Notes: generated from the letters alone by a model not told the origin. Positions 1-5,703 are shown, counted from the stretch's first letter. The stretch is 5,703 nucleotides of DNA from Cytophagales bacterium (GCA_014379925.1 JACMKY010000631.1:1-5703); one strand, 5' to 3'. Made by a program: numbers and translations.

Positions 1-2
1 AG

Positions 3-398
3 CCGTTTACCGAATGATTCTTTTTCCAAAACCTTACCCGTTTACCAGGCTTTAAACATTGTACGAAACTCCCAAATTACAAGGCGAGTCGGCAATTCCA
101 CGCGGGTTGCTTTTTCTTCCTCTGTAATGTACAAAATCCGTTATTTTTTCAAACTTGTTTTGGTGACCGGTTTGGGGAACGGAGGTTTAAGAATCTTGGA
201 AGAGGCCCTAAAACCGGGAATGGTTGCCAGAAACAGGGACTTGGCCAGTCGGCGAAGGGAACCAGCCGACGAGCGTTATCCAAAACACTTCGTGAATACG
301 TCCGTCTTTGGGATGCCGCTGCCGGTACTTTTACTTACCTTAAACCGTACTTTTACAAAGTATTGTACGATACCATCGCCTCTGGAATCTGGTAAACG
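3..398. repeat. CGTTTACC motif, three copies
   Basis: The 8-mer CGTTTACC occurs at 4-11 and 39-46 on the + strand and, as GGTAAACG, at 391-398 on the - strand. The first two copies share the 9-mer CCGTTTACC (3-11, 38-46). The second and third share the 10-mer CGTTTACCAG. Three copies within 400 bases is more than chance would give for an 8-mer. They could be binding sites for a regulator or remnants of a dispersed repeat. The function is unknown. Confidence 0.4.
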
Positions 399-421
399 TC
401 TTTGAAATCTGGCAAATCGTC
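386..421 (+). repeat. imperfect direct repeat, 20-bp period
   Basis: AATCTGGTAAACGTC (386-400) is followed 20 bases later by AATCTGGCAAATCGTC (406-421). The copies differ by one substitution and a small shift near the end. The first copy contains the reverse-strand CGTTTACC motif. A 20-bp period puts both copies on the same face of the helix, as regulator sites often are, but the match could also be a local duplication. Confidence 0.35.
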
Positions 422-456
422 GATTTTGAGGCCCGCACCCGGCCGCTTGATGCTCA

Positions 457-480
457 ATTTTCGTTGATTTTCGTTGATTT
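457..480 (+). repeat. 10-bp tandem repeat ATTTTCGTTG, 2.4 copies
   Basis: ATTTTCGTTG is repeated at 457-466 and 467-476 and continues with ATTT to 480. A related copy, TCGTCGATTTT, lies at 418-428 and differs by one base from TCGTTGATTTT. The unit length equals about one helical turn, and the array ends about 16 bases before the possible -33 element of the next gene. It may be a bent AT-rich activator site, or simple slippage. Confidence 0.6.
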
Positions 481-495
481 CCTTGCTTTAAGAAG

Positions 496-525
496 TTTTG
501 TTTTGTTAATTTAATATTATCTATG
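496..525 (+). promoter_or_regulatory. possible Bacteroidota-type promoter of the phosphoesterase operon
   Basis: TTTTG at 496-500 fits the -33 element, and TATCTATG at 518-525 fits TAnnTTTG at the -7 position with one mismatch, with a 17-base spacer. Transcription would start near 530, leaving a leader of roughly 85-90 bases before the TTG start at 618. A second TTTTG at 501-505 makes the exact -33 position uncertain. An inverted repeat ATGCA/TGCAT (523-527 and 541-545) overlaps the downstream edge and could be an operator. Confidence 0.4.
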
Positions 526-591
526 CAACGCTTTCACGGGTGCATCCATAGCAATTTAATAAAACACTGGTAATGCGGCGTTGGAAAGTTT

Positions 592-621
592 ATGGTAACT
601 TGTAAAACAAAACTCCATTGA
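592..621 (+). promoter_or_regulatory. possible 9-codon upstream ORF coupled to the phosphoesterase start
   Basis: An ATG at 592 opens nine codons (MVTCKTKLH) that end in TGA at 619-621. That stop overlaps the TTG start of the next gene (618-620) as TTGA. Such overlaps allow a terminating ribosome to restart on the neighbouring gene, which would help a TTG start that has no visible ribosome-binding sequence. It may equally be a chance ORF, since short ones are common. Confidence 0.2.
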
Positions 622-1487
622 AAACCCACTTCAAAACGATCGTCATTTCTGACGTGCATCTGGGCACATCCGGTTCCAAAGCCAAGGAGTTGACCCATTT
701 CCTCGAACAGTATTCCTGCGACAAACTCATTCTCAACGGCGACATCATTGATGGCTGGCAGTTGAAAAAGTACGGCTCCTGGAAAAAGAAACACACCAAG
801 TTTTTCAAGTCGGTTCTGAAGATGATCGAAGAACACGGCACCAAGGTGGTTTACCTGCGGGGCAACCACGACGATTTTCTCGATCAGGTGCTTCCCCTGA
901 AAATCGGCAAGAATTTCAGCATCGTGCGGGAATACATCCTCAAATCGGGTGACAAGCGTTTTTACGTCATCCACGGCGACATCTTCGATTCCATCACCAC
1001 CCACGTGAAATGGCTCGCCCACCTGGGTGACATCGGCTATACCTTTCTGCTGTGGGTGAACAAGTTGTATAACCAATACCGCGACCGCAAGGGCCTGCCT
1101 TATTATTCACTGTCCCAAGTAGTCAAACAAAAGGTGAAATCGGCCGTTAACTACATTTCGGACTTCGAGAAGCAGTTGGCCGAGTTGGCCCGCATCAAGG
1201 GGTGCGACGGAATCATTTGCGGACACATCCACCAACCTGCCATCCGTTCCTTCGGGGACGTGACGTACCTGAATTCCGGCGACTGGGTGGAATCGCTCAG
1301 TGCCCTCCTGGAGGATGAGGAAGGGGAATGGAGCCTGGCCTATTACAGCGAAACCAACAAAAGTTACCCCGAGGACCTGACTGAGGAATGGGATGGAACG
1401 GAAGAGGAGACGCTGGAAGAGCAAATCCAGCTCATCTCCCTGATGGGCAAAGCCTACCCGCAACCCCGCGTACGGTCGTTCAAATAG
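618..1487 (+). CDS. LpxH/YbbF-type calcineurin-like metallophosphoesterase
   Basis: A 289-residue two-metal phosphoesterase. All family motifs are in order: DVH (D12, H14), GD (41-42), GNHD (82-85), HGD (H119) and GHIH (H203, H205), followed by NSGDWVES (219-226). Homologues are often annotated UDP-2,3-diacylglucosamine diphosphatase, which splits a lipid A precursor at the inner membrane face. From memory, canonical LpxH carries GNRD where this protein has GNHD, so the true substrate may differ. There is no signal peptide. After about residue 231 comes a strongly acidic tail rich in Glu and Asp, making it longer than the roughly 240-residue LpxH. The start is TTG: an in-frame TAA at 603-605 blocks any upstream start, and the next Met (about residue 69) would lose DVH. 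The glycosyltransferase follows 21 bases later, so co-transcription is likely. The fold is near certain, the substrate is not. Confidence 0.93.
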   Translation: MKTHFKTIVISDVHLGTSGSKAKELTHFLEQYSCDKLILNGDIIDGWQLKKYGSWKKKHTKFFKSVLKMIEEHGTKVVYLRGNHDDFLDQVLPLKIGKNFSIVREYILKSGDKRFYVIHGDIFDSITTHVKWLAHLGDIGYTFLLWVNKLYNQYRDRKGLPYYSLSQVVKQKVKSAVNYISDFEKQLAELARIKGCDGIICGHIHQPAIRSFGDVTYLNSGDWVESLSALLEDEEGEWSLAYYSETNKSYPEDLTEEWDGTEEETLEEQIQLISLMGKAYPQPRVRSFK

Positions 1488-1508
1488 GTACTACCCGGCC
1501 ACTGTGGT

Positions 1509-2729
1509 ATGAAGAAACGGTTCATGTTTGTTGTGCAAGGGGAAGGCCGGGGACACTTGACGCAGGCCATTACCCTGTCGGAAATGCTGCGGGAGGCGGG
1601 TCACGAGGTGTCGGCGGTGCTGGTGGGCCGGAGTGACCGGCGGGAGGTGCCGTCGTTCTTTTACGACCGGATCCACTCGCCCGTCGTCTGCTTCGAAAGC
1701 CCGAATTTCGTTTTCGATGCCAAGCGGAAATCCGTTAACATCACCGCCACCCTCACCTATAATTTCCGGCGCTACCGGATTTTCCTGGCCAGTCTTCAGC
1801 ACGTTCACCGGCTGGTTGAAGAGCACCGGCCCGACGTGATCGTCAACTTCTACGACTTGCTGGGTGGTTTGTACTACCTCCTTTATAAACCCAACGTCCC
1901 CTTCGTTTGCCTGGGACACCAGTACCTGCTGCAACATCCCGATTTCCGCTTTCCCAAGCGGAGTTGGCTGAGTCAGCTGGTGCTCAGTACCAACACGCGG
2001 GTCACGGCCTTCGGTGCCGACAAGAAGCTGGCCCTTTCCTTCCGGGCCATGGCCGACGTGACGCACCTGCGCCTGGTGGTGGCCCCTCCCCTGCTGCGTC
2101 GGGAAGTGCTGAACGCGGCGGCGGATCCCTTTTCACCGGCCGCAGAAACGGAAACCCAACCATATCTGCTCGCCTACCTCAACCACAACGGGTTCAGTGA
2201 GGAAGTGATCGCCTGGCACGCCAAGCATCCGGAAGTGAGGATTCATTGTTTCTGGGACAAGAAAGAGGCGGCACCGGAGGTGAAATTCCACGAAAACCTC
2301 ATTTTCCACCGCATCAACGACCAGAAGTTCCTGGAATTGATGCACGGTTGCGCGGGCTACGTCTGCAACGCCGGGTTTGAATCGGTGTGCGAGGCGATGC
2401 ATTTGGGCAAACCCGTCATGATGATTCCCGTGCACGGCCACTTCGAGCAAGCTTGCAACGCCCTCGACGCCCTGAAAGCGCACGCCGGCATCGCCGCCGA
2501 CCGCTTCGACTTCAGCCGCTTCATTGAATACATTCCCCGGTACGAAAACCAACGGGAAACCTTTGGGCAATGGCTGACCCAGGCACCCGAGGTTTTCCTG
2601 CGCGAATTGGAGTCCGTTTGTCTGCCACCGCTTTCGGCCACTGGCCACGACACCGCGCAGAAGGTATACAAGTGGGTGTTCCGGTACACGGGTAGCCTGC
2701 TGAAGCGACTGGCCATGGGCTTGAGTTAG
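1509..2729 (+). CDS. GT-B fold glycosyltransferase, MurG/UGT-like
   Basis: A 406-residue protein with the two halves of a GT-B glycosyltransferase. The N-terminal half opens with a short strand and a Gly-rich loop, VVQGEGRGHLTQA (8-20), as in MurG and UDP-glycosyltransferases, where this loop lies at the acceptor cleft. The C-terminal half has the expected nucleotide-sugar binding region: CNAGFESVCEAMHLGKPVMM (286-305), then PVHGHFEQACNA (307-318). Family knowledge suggests transfer of a sugar from an activated donor to a lipid or other small acceptor; donor and acceptor cannot be read from the sequence. No signal peptide or clear membrane span is visible; a basic, partly hydrophobic C-terminus (about 387-406) could touch the membrane. 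ATG 1509 places the Gly-rich loop right at the N-terminus, as usual. No Shine-Dalgarno sequence is seen. It lies 21 bases after the phosphoesterase, in what is probably one operon. Confidence 0.9.
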   Translation: MKKRFMFVVQGEGRGHLTQAITLSEMLREAGHEVSAVLVGRSDRREVPSFFYDRIHSPVVCFESPNFVFDAKRKSVNITATLTYNFRRYRIFLASLQHVHRLVEEHRPDVIVNFYDLLGGLYYLLYKPNVPFVCLGHQYLLQHPDFRFPKRSWLSQLVLSTNTRVTAFGADKKLALSFRAMADVTHLRLVVAPPLLRREVLNAAADPFSPAAETETQPYLLAYLNHNGFSEEVIAWHAKHPEVRIHCFWDKKEAAPEVKFHENLIFHRINDQKFLELMHGCAGYVCNAGFESVCEAMHLGKPVMMIPVHGHFEQACNALDALKAHAGIAADRFDFSRFIEYIPRYENQRETFGQWLTQAPEVFLRELESVCLPPLSATGHDTAQKVYKWVFRYTGSLLKRLAMGLS

Positions 2730-2773
2730 AGGGGCTAGTCTGTCCTTGTCCGCGCGTTTTTCTACTGTAGCCG

Positions 2774-2842
2774 CCCAAACCATTTGGGGTTGATCCGTGT
2801 TTAGACGGAGGGCACTGCTTCTTTTTTGGAAAGGCCTCTTTC
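2774..2842 (+). other. three small hairpins between the glycosyltransferase and the helicase
   Basis: Three perfect short inverted repeats follow each other: CCCAAA/TTTGGG (2774-2779, 2783-2788, 3-base loop), TCCGT/ACGGA (2794-2798, 2805-2809, 6-base loop) and GAAAG/CTTTC (2829-2833, 2838-2842, 4-base loop). A T-run at 2822-2827 comes about 12 bases after the second one. None is a textbook terminator. Together they could end the upstream operon weakly, or form a structured leader if the helicase transcript starts this far upstream. Confidence 0.35.
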
Positions 2843-2876
2843 TTTGCCTAACTTTCAGTTTTTCATCTTAAATTTT
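2843..2876 (+). promoter_or_regulatory. possible helicase promoter
   Basis: TTTG at 2843-2846 and TAAATTTT at 2869-2876 (one mismatch to TAnnTTTG) are separated by 22 bases. They would start transcription almost at the TTG start codon, giving a very short leader. An alternative pair is the T-run ending in G at 2828 and TAACTTTC at 2849-2856, with a 20-base spacer, giving a start near 2861. I cannot choose between them. Confidence 0.25.
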
Positions 2877-2882
2877 TTCGCA

Positions 2883-4127
2883 TTGACATTTGACTCGTTC
2901 AACCTGGATTCGCCGCTTTTGCAGGGCGTTTCCGATATGGGGTACGTGGCTTGCACCCCCATTCAAGCGCAGGCCATCCCGTTGATTTTGCAAGGAAAGG
3001 ATCTCATTGGCTGCGCCCAGACCGGTACCGGCAAAACCGCCGCCTTCCTCCTGCCGCTCTTCCAGCAACTACTTCACACCGAAGGCAATTACGTGAAAGT
3101 CCTGGTGGTGGTGCCTACCCGCGAACTGGCTAAACAGATCGACGGCATGGTGGACGGGCTGGCTTACCACTCCCCGATCCGCTCCATCGCCGTCTACGGC
3201 GGGGGCAAGGGCGAAGACTGGTCGCAACAGCAACGGGCATTCGAAGAGGGAGCCGATATGGTCGTCGGTACGCCGGGCCGGCTGATTGCCCACCTTCAAA
3301 CCGGCAAACTGAAACTGGACAAGATCCGGCACCTGGTGCTGGACGAGGCTGACAAGATGCTGGAAATGGGTTTTTACGACGACATCATGAGCATCGTCGC
3401 CCAGTTGCCCACCCAACGGCAGACCCTGTTGTTTTCCGCTACCATGCCCGCCCGCATCCGCACGCTGGCCAAGAAAATCCTGGTGGACCCCGCCGAAATC
3501 AACATCGCCACGGCCAAACCGGCGGCCGGCATCCAGCAATCGGCCTACATCCTGCACGATTCCCAGAAGTTGCCCCTGCTTCGCCACCTTTTCCGGCAGA
3601 AGGAAGTGGAAAGCATGCTCCTCTTCACGGGTCGCAAGTCCAACGTGAACGAAATCGTGCGTTCCCTGGCCAAGATCGGCTTCACTGTCGAGGGCATCCA
3701 CTCGGACCGCACGCAGGAAGAGCGGGAGAAGGTGCTCAACGATTTCAAGAACCGGCAATTCAAGATTCTGGTGGCCACCGACATCCTTTCGCGGGGCATC
3801 GACGTGGAGAACATCAGCCACGTGGTCAATTACGAAGTACCCGATCCGGAAGACTACGTGCACCGCATCGGCCGGACGGCCCGCGCGTCCACCACCGGAG
3901 AAGCCATCACTTTCGTCAATCCGACGGATCAGGGAAGACTGGCCCGCATTGAGAAGCTCATCGAGAGGGAAGTGCCCAAGCCTCCCCTGCCCGAGGAATT
4001 GGGGAAAGCCCCGGAATACAACCCAGCCGCCCGGGTGGTACCGCGGGGAAGTTCGGGCGGAAACCGACCGAAGGGAAATTTTCAGCGGAAAAAGTCTCCG
4101 CAGCGGAACCCGTCCAAGCCGCAGTAA
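2883..4127 (+). CDS. RhlE-type DEAD-box ATP-dependent RNA helicase
   Basis: A 414-residue ATP-dependent RNA helicase that unwinds short duplexes, typically in ribosome assembly, RNA decay or cold adaptation, in the cytoplasm. All core motifs are intact: Q motif TPIQ (25-28) with upstream F6, motif I AQTGTGKT (45-52), Ia PTRELA (78-83), Ib TPGR (130-133), II DEAD (154-157), III SAT (185-187), V ATDILSRGID (298-307) and VI HRIGRTAR (327-334). A short basic, Gly/Ser/Lys-rich tail (about 385-414) probably adds non-specific RNA binding. No extra domain such as the DbpA RNA-binding module is present, so RhlE is the best subgroup. I chose TTG 2883 (MTFDSFNL). A TTG at 2826 is in frame but adds 19 residues of atypical AT-rich sequence, and the first ATG (residue 19) would cut off F6 of the Q motif. 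It is separated by 153 bases from the glycosyltransferase and is probably its own transcription unit. Confidence 0.95.
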   Translation: MTFDSFNLDSPLLQGVSDMGYVACTPIQAQAIPLILQGKDLIGCAQTGTGKTAAFLLPLFQQLLHTEGNYVKVLVVVPTRELAKQIDGMVDGLAYHSPIRSIAVYGGGKGEDWSQQQRAFEEGADMVVGTPGRLIAHLQTGKLKLDKIRHLVLDEADKMLEMGFYDDIMSIVAQLPTQRQTLLFSATMPARIRTLAKKILVDPAEINIATAKPAAGIQQSAYILHDSQKLPLLRHLFRQKEVESMLLFTGRKSNVNEIVRSLAKIGFTVEGIHSDRTQEEREKVLNDFKNRQFKILVATDILSRGIDVENISHVVNYEVPDPEDYVHRIGRTARASTTGEAITFVNPTDQGRLARIEKLIEREVPKPPLPEELGKAPEYNPAARVVPRGSSGGNRPKGNFQRKKSPQRNPSKPQ

Positions 4128-4280
4128 AGATAGCGTCACATCAACGAACTGGTGATTCGCGAAGCCAATGGGCTCCGACGAACCGGTTGCCCGCATCAAA
4201 TCTGATCACCGCGTTCCGCCGGGTTTCCACGGCTACCGGGTGCGTAAGAAACAAACTGCGTTCACGTAAGATTAATCGAG

Positions 4281-4327
4281 AACCGCCGGTGGCAGAAACA
4301 TCGCGTTCTACTACTGGCGGTTTTATT
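4281..4327 (+). terminator. intrinsic terminator downstream of the helicase
   Basis: The arms at 4281-4292 and 4311-4322 pair over 12 bp: AACCGCC with GGCGGTT, then five further pairs, two of them G-U. Inside the 18-base loop AGAA (4294-4297) can pair with TTCT (4306-4309), lengthening the stem. The hairpin runs into TTTTATT (4321-4327). It lies about 150 bases after the helicase stop, so it would end either a long helicase 3' UTR or a separate small RNA. Confidence 0.6.
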
Positions 4328-4334
4328 GTCTGAC

Positions 4335-4387
4335 CCAACTTGCGCGGTTGGATGTCCTGACCCTGTCTCTTCCGGATGGGGGTCCGG
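4335..4387 (+). other. two small hairpins after the terminator
   Basis: CCAAC (4335-4339) pairs with GTTGG (4347-4351) over a 7-base loop, and CCGGA (4372-4376) pairs with TCCGG (4383-4387) over a 6-base loop. With the preceding terminator they make three consecutive hairpins in about 110 bases. They may be part of a structured RNA or chance pairing. No T-run follows either one. Confidence 0.3.
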
Positions 4388-4514
4388 CAATATTGTTCAT
4401 TATAAGCGTTTTTACTGCCCTACTTGTATCCTATCCATCCCCATCACCTTTTGCGTGCCGGATTTTTTTAACGATTCTGGCTTGTTTTTATCTATTTTTC
4501 ACTTACTTACCAGT

Positions 4515-4526
4515 GGTTTGTAAACC
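4515..4526. promoter_or_regulatory. palindrome upstream of the TPR lipoprotein gene
   Basis: GGTTTGTAAACC has 5-bp arms (4515-4519, 4522-4526) around a GT centre and lies 45 bases before the ATG at 4572. The spacing suits an operator, but a 5-bp arm palindrome can occur by chance and no regulator is encoded in the window. Confidence 0.2.
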
Positions 4527-4571
4527 GGGTATTTTTTCCAGGAAATAGTCGCATCGCTAAAACCTGTCCCC

Positions 4572-5703
4572 ATGAAAACTCACTGGTACCTTTCTCTAAT
4601 TTGGTTGTATGGTTGGGTGACTTCCTGTTCACCCCGAACCGGAGTTGATGAAGCGGCGTCCTCGACAACGGCCCCGGCAAGCTTTCCTGCCGTCAGGCTA
4701 GCGCGGAATGACAAGGCAAGAGCTGATGCGCCGGAAAATCTGCCGCCACCCGTTGAAAAGCGGGCCGCTTTGTGCAGTGTACCGGGCAACTACGCGGACG
4801 CCCCGGGTGACACCCTGGCTCCGTTGGCGCCACTCTTCAGCAACTTGGGCGATATGGAACATCCCATCACCAGCCGGTTGCACCAAGCGCAGGTTTTTTT
4901 CAACCAAGGCCTTCGCCTTATCTACGGATTCAATCACCACGAAGCCCACCGATCTTTCCTGGAGGCCGCCCGGCTTGACCCTGCCTGTGCGATGGCTTAC
5001 TGGGGACAGGCCCTGGCGTTGGCTCCCAACATCAATTCGCCCATTGATGAAGAGCGGAGCCGGAAAGGATACGAAGCCATTCAGAAAGCATTGTCTCTGC
5101 GGACGAAAGCTTCCGCACCGGAACGGGCTTACATCGAGGCGATGGCGAAACGTTTTGCCAAGGCAGAAAATGCGGCCCGACCCCAACTTGACTCAGCCTA
5201 CGCCACCGCCATGGCCCAACTGGCCGACAAGTACCCCAATGATCCCGATGCCGGCACCCTGTACGCCGATGCCCTGATGAATCGGAGGCCCTGGGACTAC
5301 TGGACAGAAGAGGGCAAACCGCGGCCCGGCATTGAACAGGCCATTGCCAAACTAGAATCGGTGATGAAGCGTTTTCCGAACCATCCGGGCGCGCATCACC
5401 TCTACATCCACGCAGTGGAAGCTTCGGCCAACCCTGACCGAGCCGTACCCAGCGCCGAACGGCTCGCTTCCCTGATGCCGGGTGCTGGCCACTTGGTGCA
5501 CATGCCCGCTCACATCTACCTTCGGGTGGGACGCTACGCCGATGCTTCCGAAACCAATCGCCGGGCAGTGGAAGTAGATGAGGCGTACATTACCCAATGC
5601 CAAGCGCAAGGCTTGTATCTGATGGCATATTATCCGCACAACATTCACTTAATCTGGGCGTCCACTACGATGGAGGGGAAGTGCCAGACTGCCATCGAAA
5701 TGG
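4572..5703 (+). CDS. TPR-containing lipoprotein with His-rich motifs (3' end cut by window)
   Basis: The first 377 residues of a protein whose frame is open to the window edge. Residues 1-19 form a lipoprotein signal: a hydrophobic stretch ending in the lipobox VTSC with C19 as the lipidation site, so the protein should be anchored in the envelope. A low-complexity linker (about 20-95) leads to a clear TPR at 106-139 (G113, Y118, A125, F129, A132, P137 at consensus positions) and another at about 306-339 (Y316, G320, A325, A332). Three His-rich segments stand out: HPGAHHLYIH (271-280), GHLVHMPAHIY (306-316) and YYPHNIHLIW (353-362). I recognise this architecture from TPR proteins of unknown function, usually about 550-600 residues long, so perhaps a third is missing. 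The His pattern suggests metal or haem binding, or an enzyme, but this is inference. ATG 4572 is supported by the signal peptide; no Shine-Dalgarno sequence is seen. Confidence 0.88.
   Translation, partial: MKTHWYLSLIWLYGWVTSCSPRTGVDEAASSTTAPASFPAVRLARNDKARADAPENLPPPVEKRAALCSVPGNYADAPGDTLAPLAPLFSNLGDMEHPITSRLHQAQVFFNQGLRLIYGFNHHEAHRSFLEAARLDPACAMAYWGQALALAPNINSPIDEERSRKGYEAIQKALSLRTKASAPERAYIEAMAKRFAKAENAARPQLDSAYATAMAQLADKYPNDPDAGTLYADALMNRRPWDYWTEEGKPRPGIEQAIAKLESVMKRFPNHPGAHHLYIHAVEASANPDRAVPSAERLASLMPGAGHLVHMPAHIYLRVGRYADASETNRRAVEVDEAYITQCQAQGLYLMAYYPHNIHLIWASTTMEGKCQTAIEM

Larger units (their letters stand above)
1..617. other. AT-rich region with no supported gene
   Basis: I find no convincing gene in this stretch. 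The + frame beginning at base 1 stays open to a TGA at 403-405, and an ATG at 127 would give 92 residues. The translation shows no recognisable domain, and it uses AGA, AGG, CGA and TTA codons that the neighbouring genes avoid, so I do not call it. All three reverse frames have stop codons within the first 80 bases. The stretch holds several short repeats, a possible promoter and the leader of the phosphoesterase gene, each listed separately. Its base composition is visibly lower in GC than the genes to its right. Confidence 0.6.
4128..4571. other. 444-base non-coding spacer
   Basis: No gene is supported here. Short open frames exist (4141-4338 on the - strand; 4326-4523 and 4348-4548 on the + strand), but they lack recognisable motifs and overlap predicted RNA hairpins. 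The first part (4128-4280) is moderately GC-rich and contains the palindrome AACCGGTT (4181-4188). It is followed by a terminator at 4281-4327, two small hairpins at 4335-4387, and a pyrimidine-rich stretch from about 4410 to 4510. I see no good -33/-7 promoter pair for the TPR lipoprotein, though its promoter should be here. Confidence 0.6.

Noticed and set aside
523..573. 16-codon ORF in the phosphoesterase leader
   Set aside because: It overlaps the putative -7 element and ends 45 bases before the gene, with no run of regulatory codons or attenuator hairpin.
534..1076. 180-residue open frame on the - strand
   Set aside because: It is antisense to the metallophosphoesterase, whose motifs are clear, and has no recognisable domain.
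2826..2882. Longer helicase starting at TTG 2826
   Set aside because: The extra 19 residues come from AT-rich spacer and are Phe-rich and unlike helicase N-termini. TTG 2883 gives a typical RhlE-like start.
3069..4199. 376-residue open frame on the - strand opposite the helicase
   Set aside because: It is antisense to a complete DEAD-box helicase with all motifs intact. Long antisense frames are common opposite GC-rich genes, and the translation shows no domain.
4141..4338. 65-residue open frame on the - strand in the spacer
   Set aside because: No motif is recognisable, and it runs across the strong terminator hairpin at 4281-4327.
4363..4371. CTGTCTCTT, identical to the first 9 bases of the Tn5 mosaic end
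   Set aside because: The match stops after 9 bases, and there is no transposase, second end or target duplication nearby, so chance is the simplest explanation.
4708..5277. 189-residue open frame on the + strand
   Set aside because: It is out of frame within the TPR lipoprotein gene. The translation is rich in Pro, Arg and Trp, typical of a shadow frame, whereas the overlapping frame has a lipobox and TPR motifs.
1..5703. CRISPR array, tRNA, rRNA, insertion sequence or defence system
   Set aside because: No regularly spaced repeats with spacers, cloverleaf, rRNA-like stretch, transposase or known defence domain was seen on either strand.

Overview
The window looks like chromosomal DNA from a member of the Bacteroidota, probably Cytophagales (Spirosoma/Larkinella-like). 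This is inferred from protein character, from the near absence of Shine-Dalgarno sequences before the genes, from a possible Bacteroidota-type promoter (TTTG / TAnnTTTG style), and from GC-rich genes separated by AT-richer spacers. No rRNA, tRNA, CRISPR array, transposase or integrase is visible. All four convincing genes lie on the + strand.

Layout: (1) 1-617 is AT-rich and holds no gene I can support. It has short repeats (CGTTTACC three times, a 20-bp-period direct repeat, a 10-bp tandem repeat), a possible promoter at 496-525, and a 9-codon mini-ORF whose stop overlaps the next gene's TTG start. (2) 618-1487 is a calcineurin-like metallophosphoesterase of the LpxH/YbbF type, and 1509-2729 is a GT-B glycosyltransferase of the MurG/UGT-like type. 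They are 21 bp apart and probably form one operon acting on a lipid-linked or envelope glycoconjugate. (3) 2730-2882 is a spacer with three small hairpins and possible promoter elements. (4) 2883-4127 is a complete RhlE-type DEAD-box RNA helicase, which I start at TTG 2883. (5) 4128-4571 is non-coding, with a good intrinsic terminator at 4281-4327, two more small hairpins, and a pyrimidine-rich stretch. (6) From 4572 to the right edge runs the N-terminal 377 residues of a TPR-containing lipoprotein with three unusual histidine-rich motifs. It is cut by the window end.

The phosphoesterase and glycosyltransferase plausibly work together at the envelope. The helicase and the TPR lipoprotein look like separate transcription units. 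The most unusual items are the His-rich TPR lipoprotein, the phosphoesterase-glycosyltransferase pair (whose phosphoesterase carries GNHD where, from memory, canonical LpxH has GNRD), and the use of TTG starts in two of four genes. Nothing here proves a new defence or mobile system.
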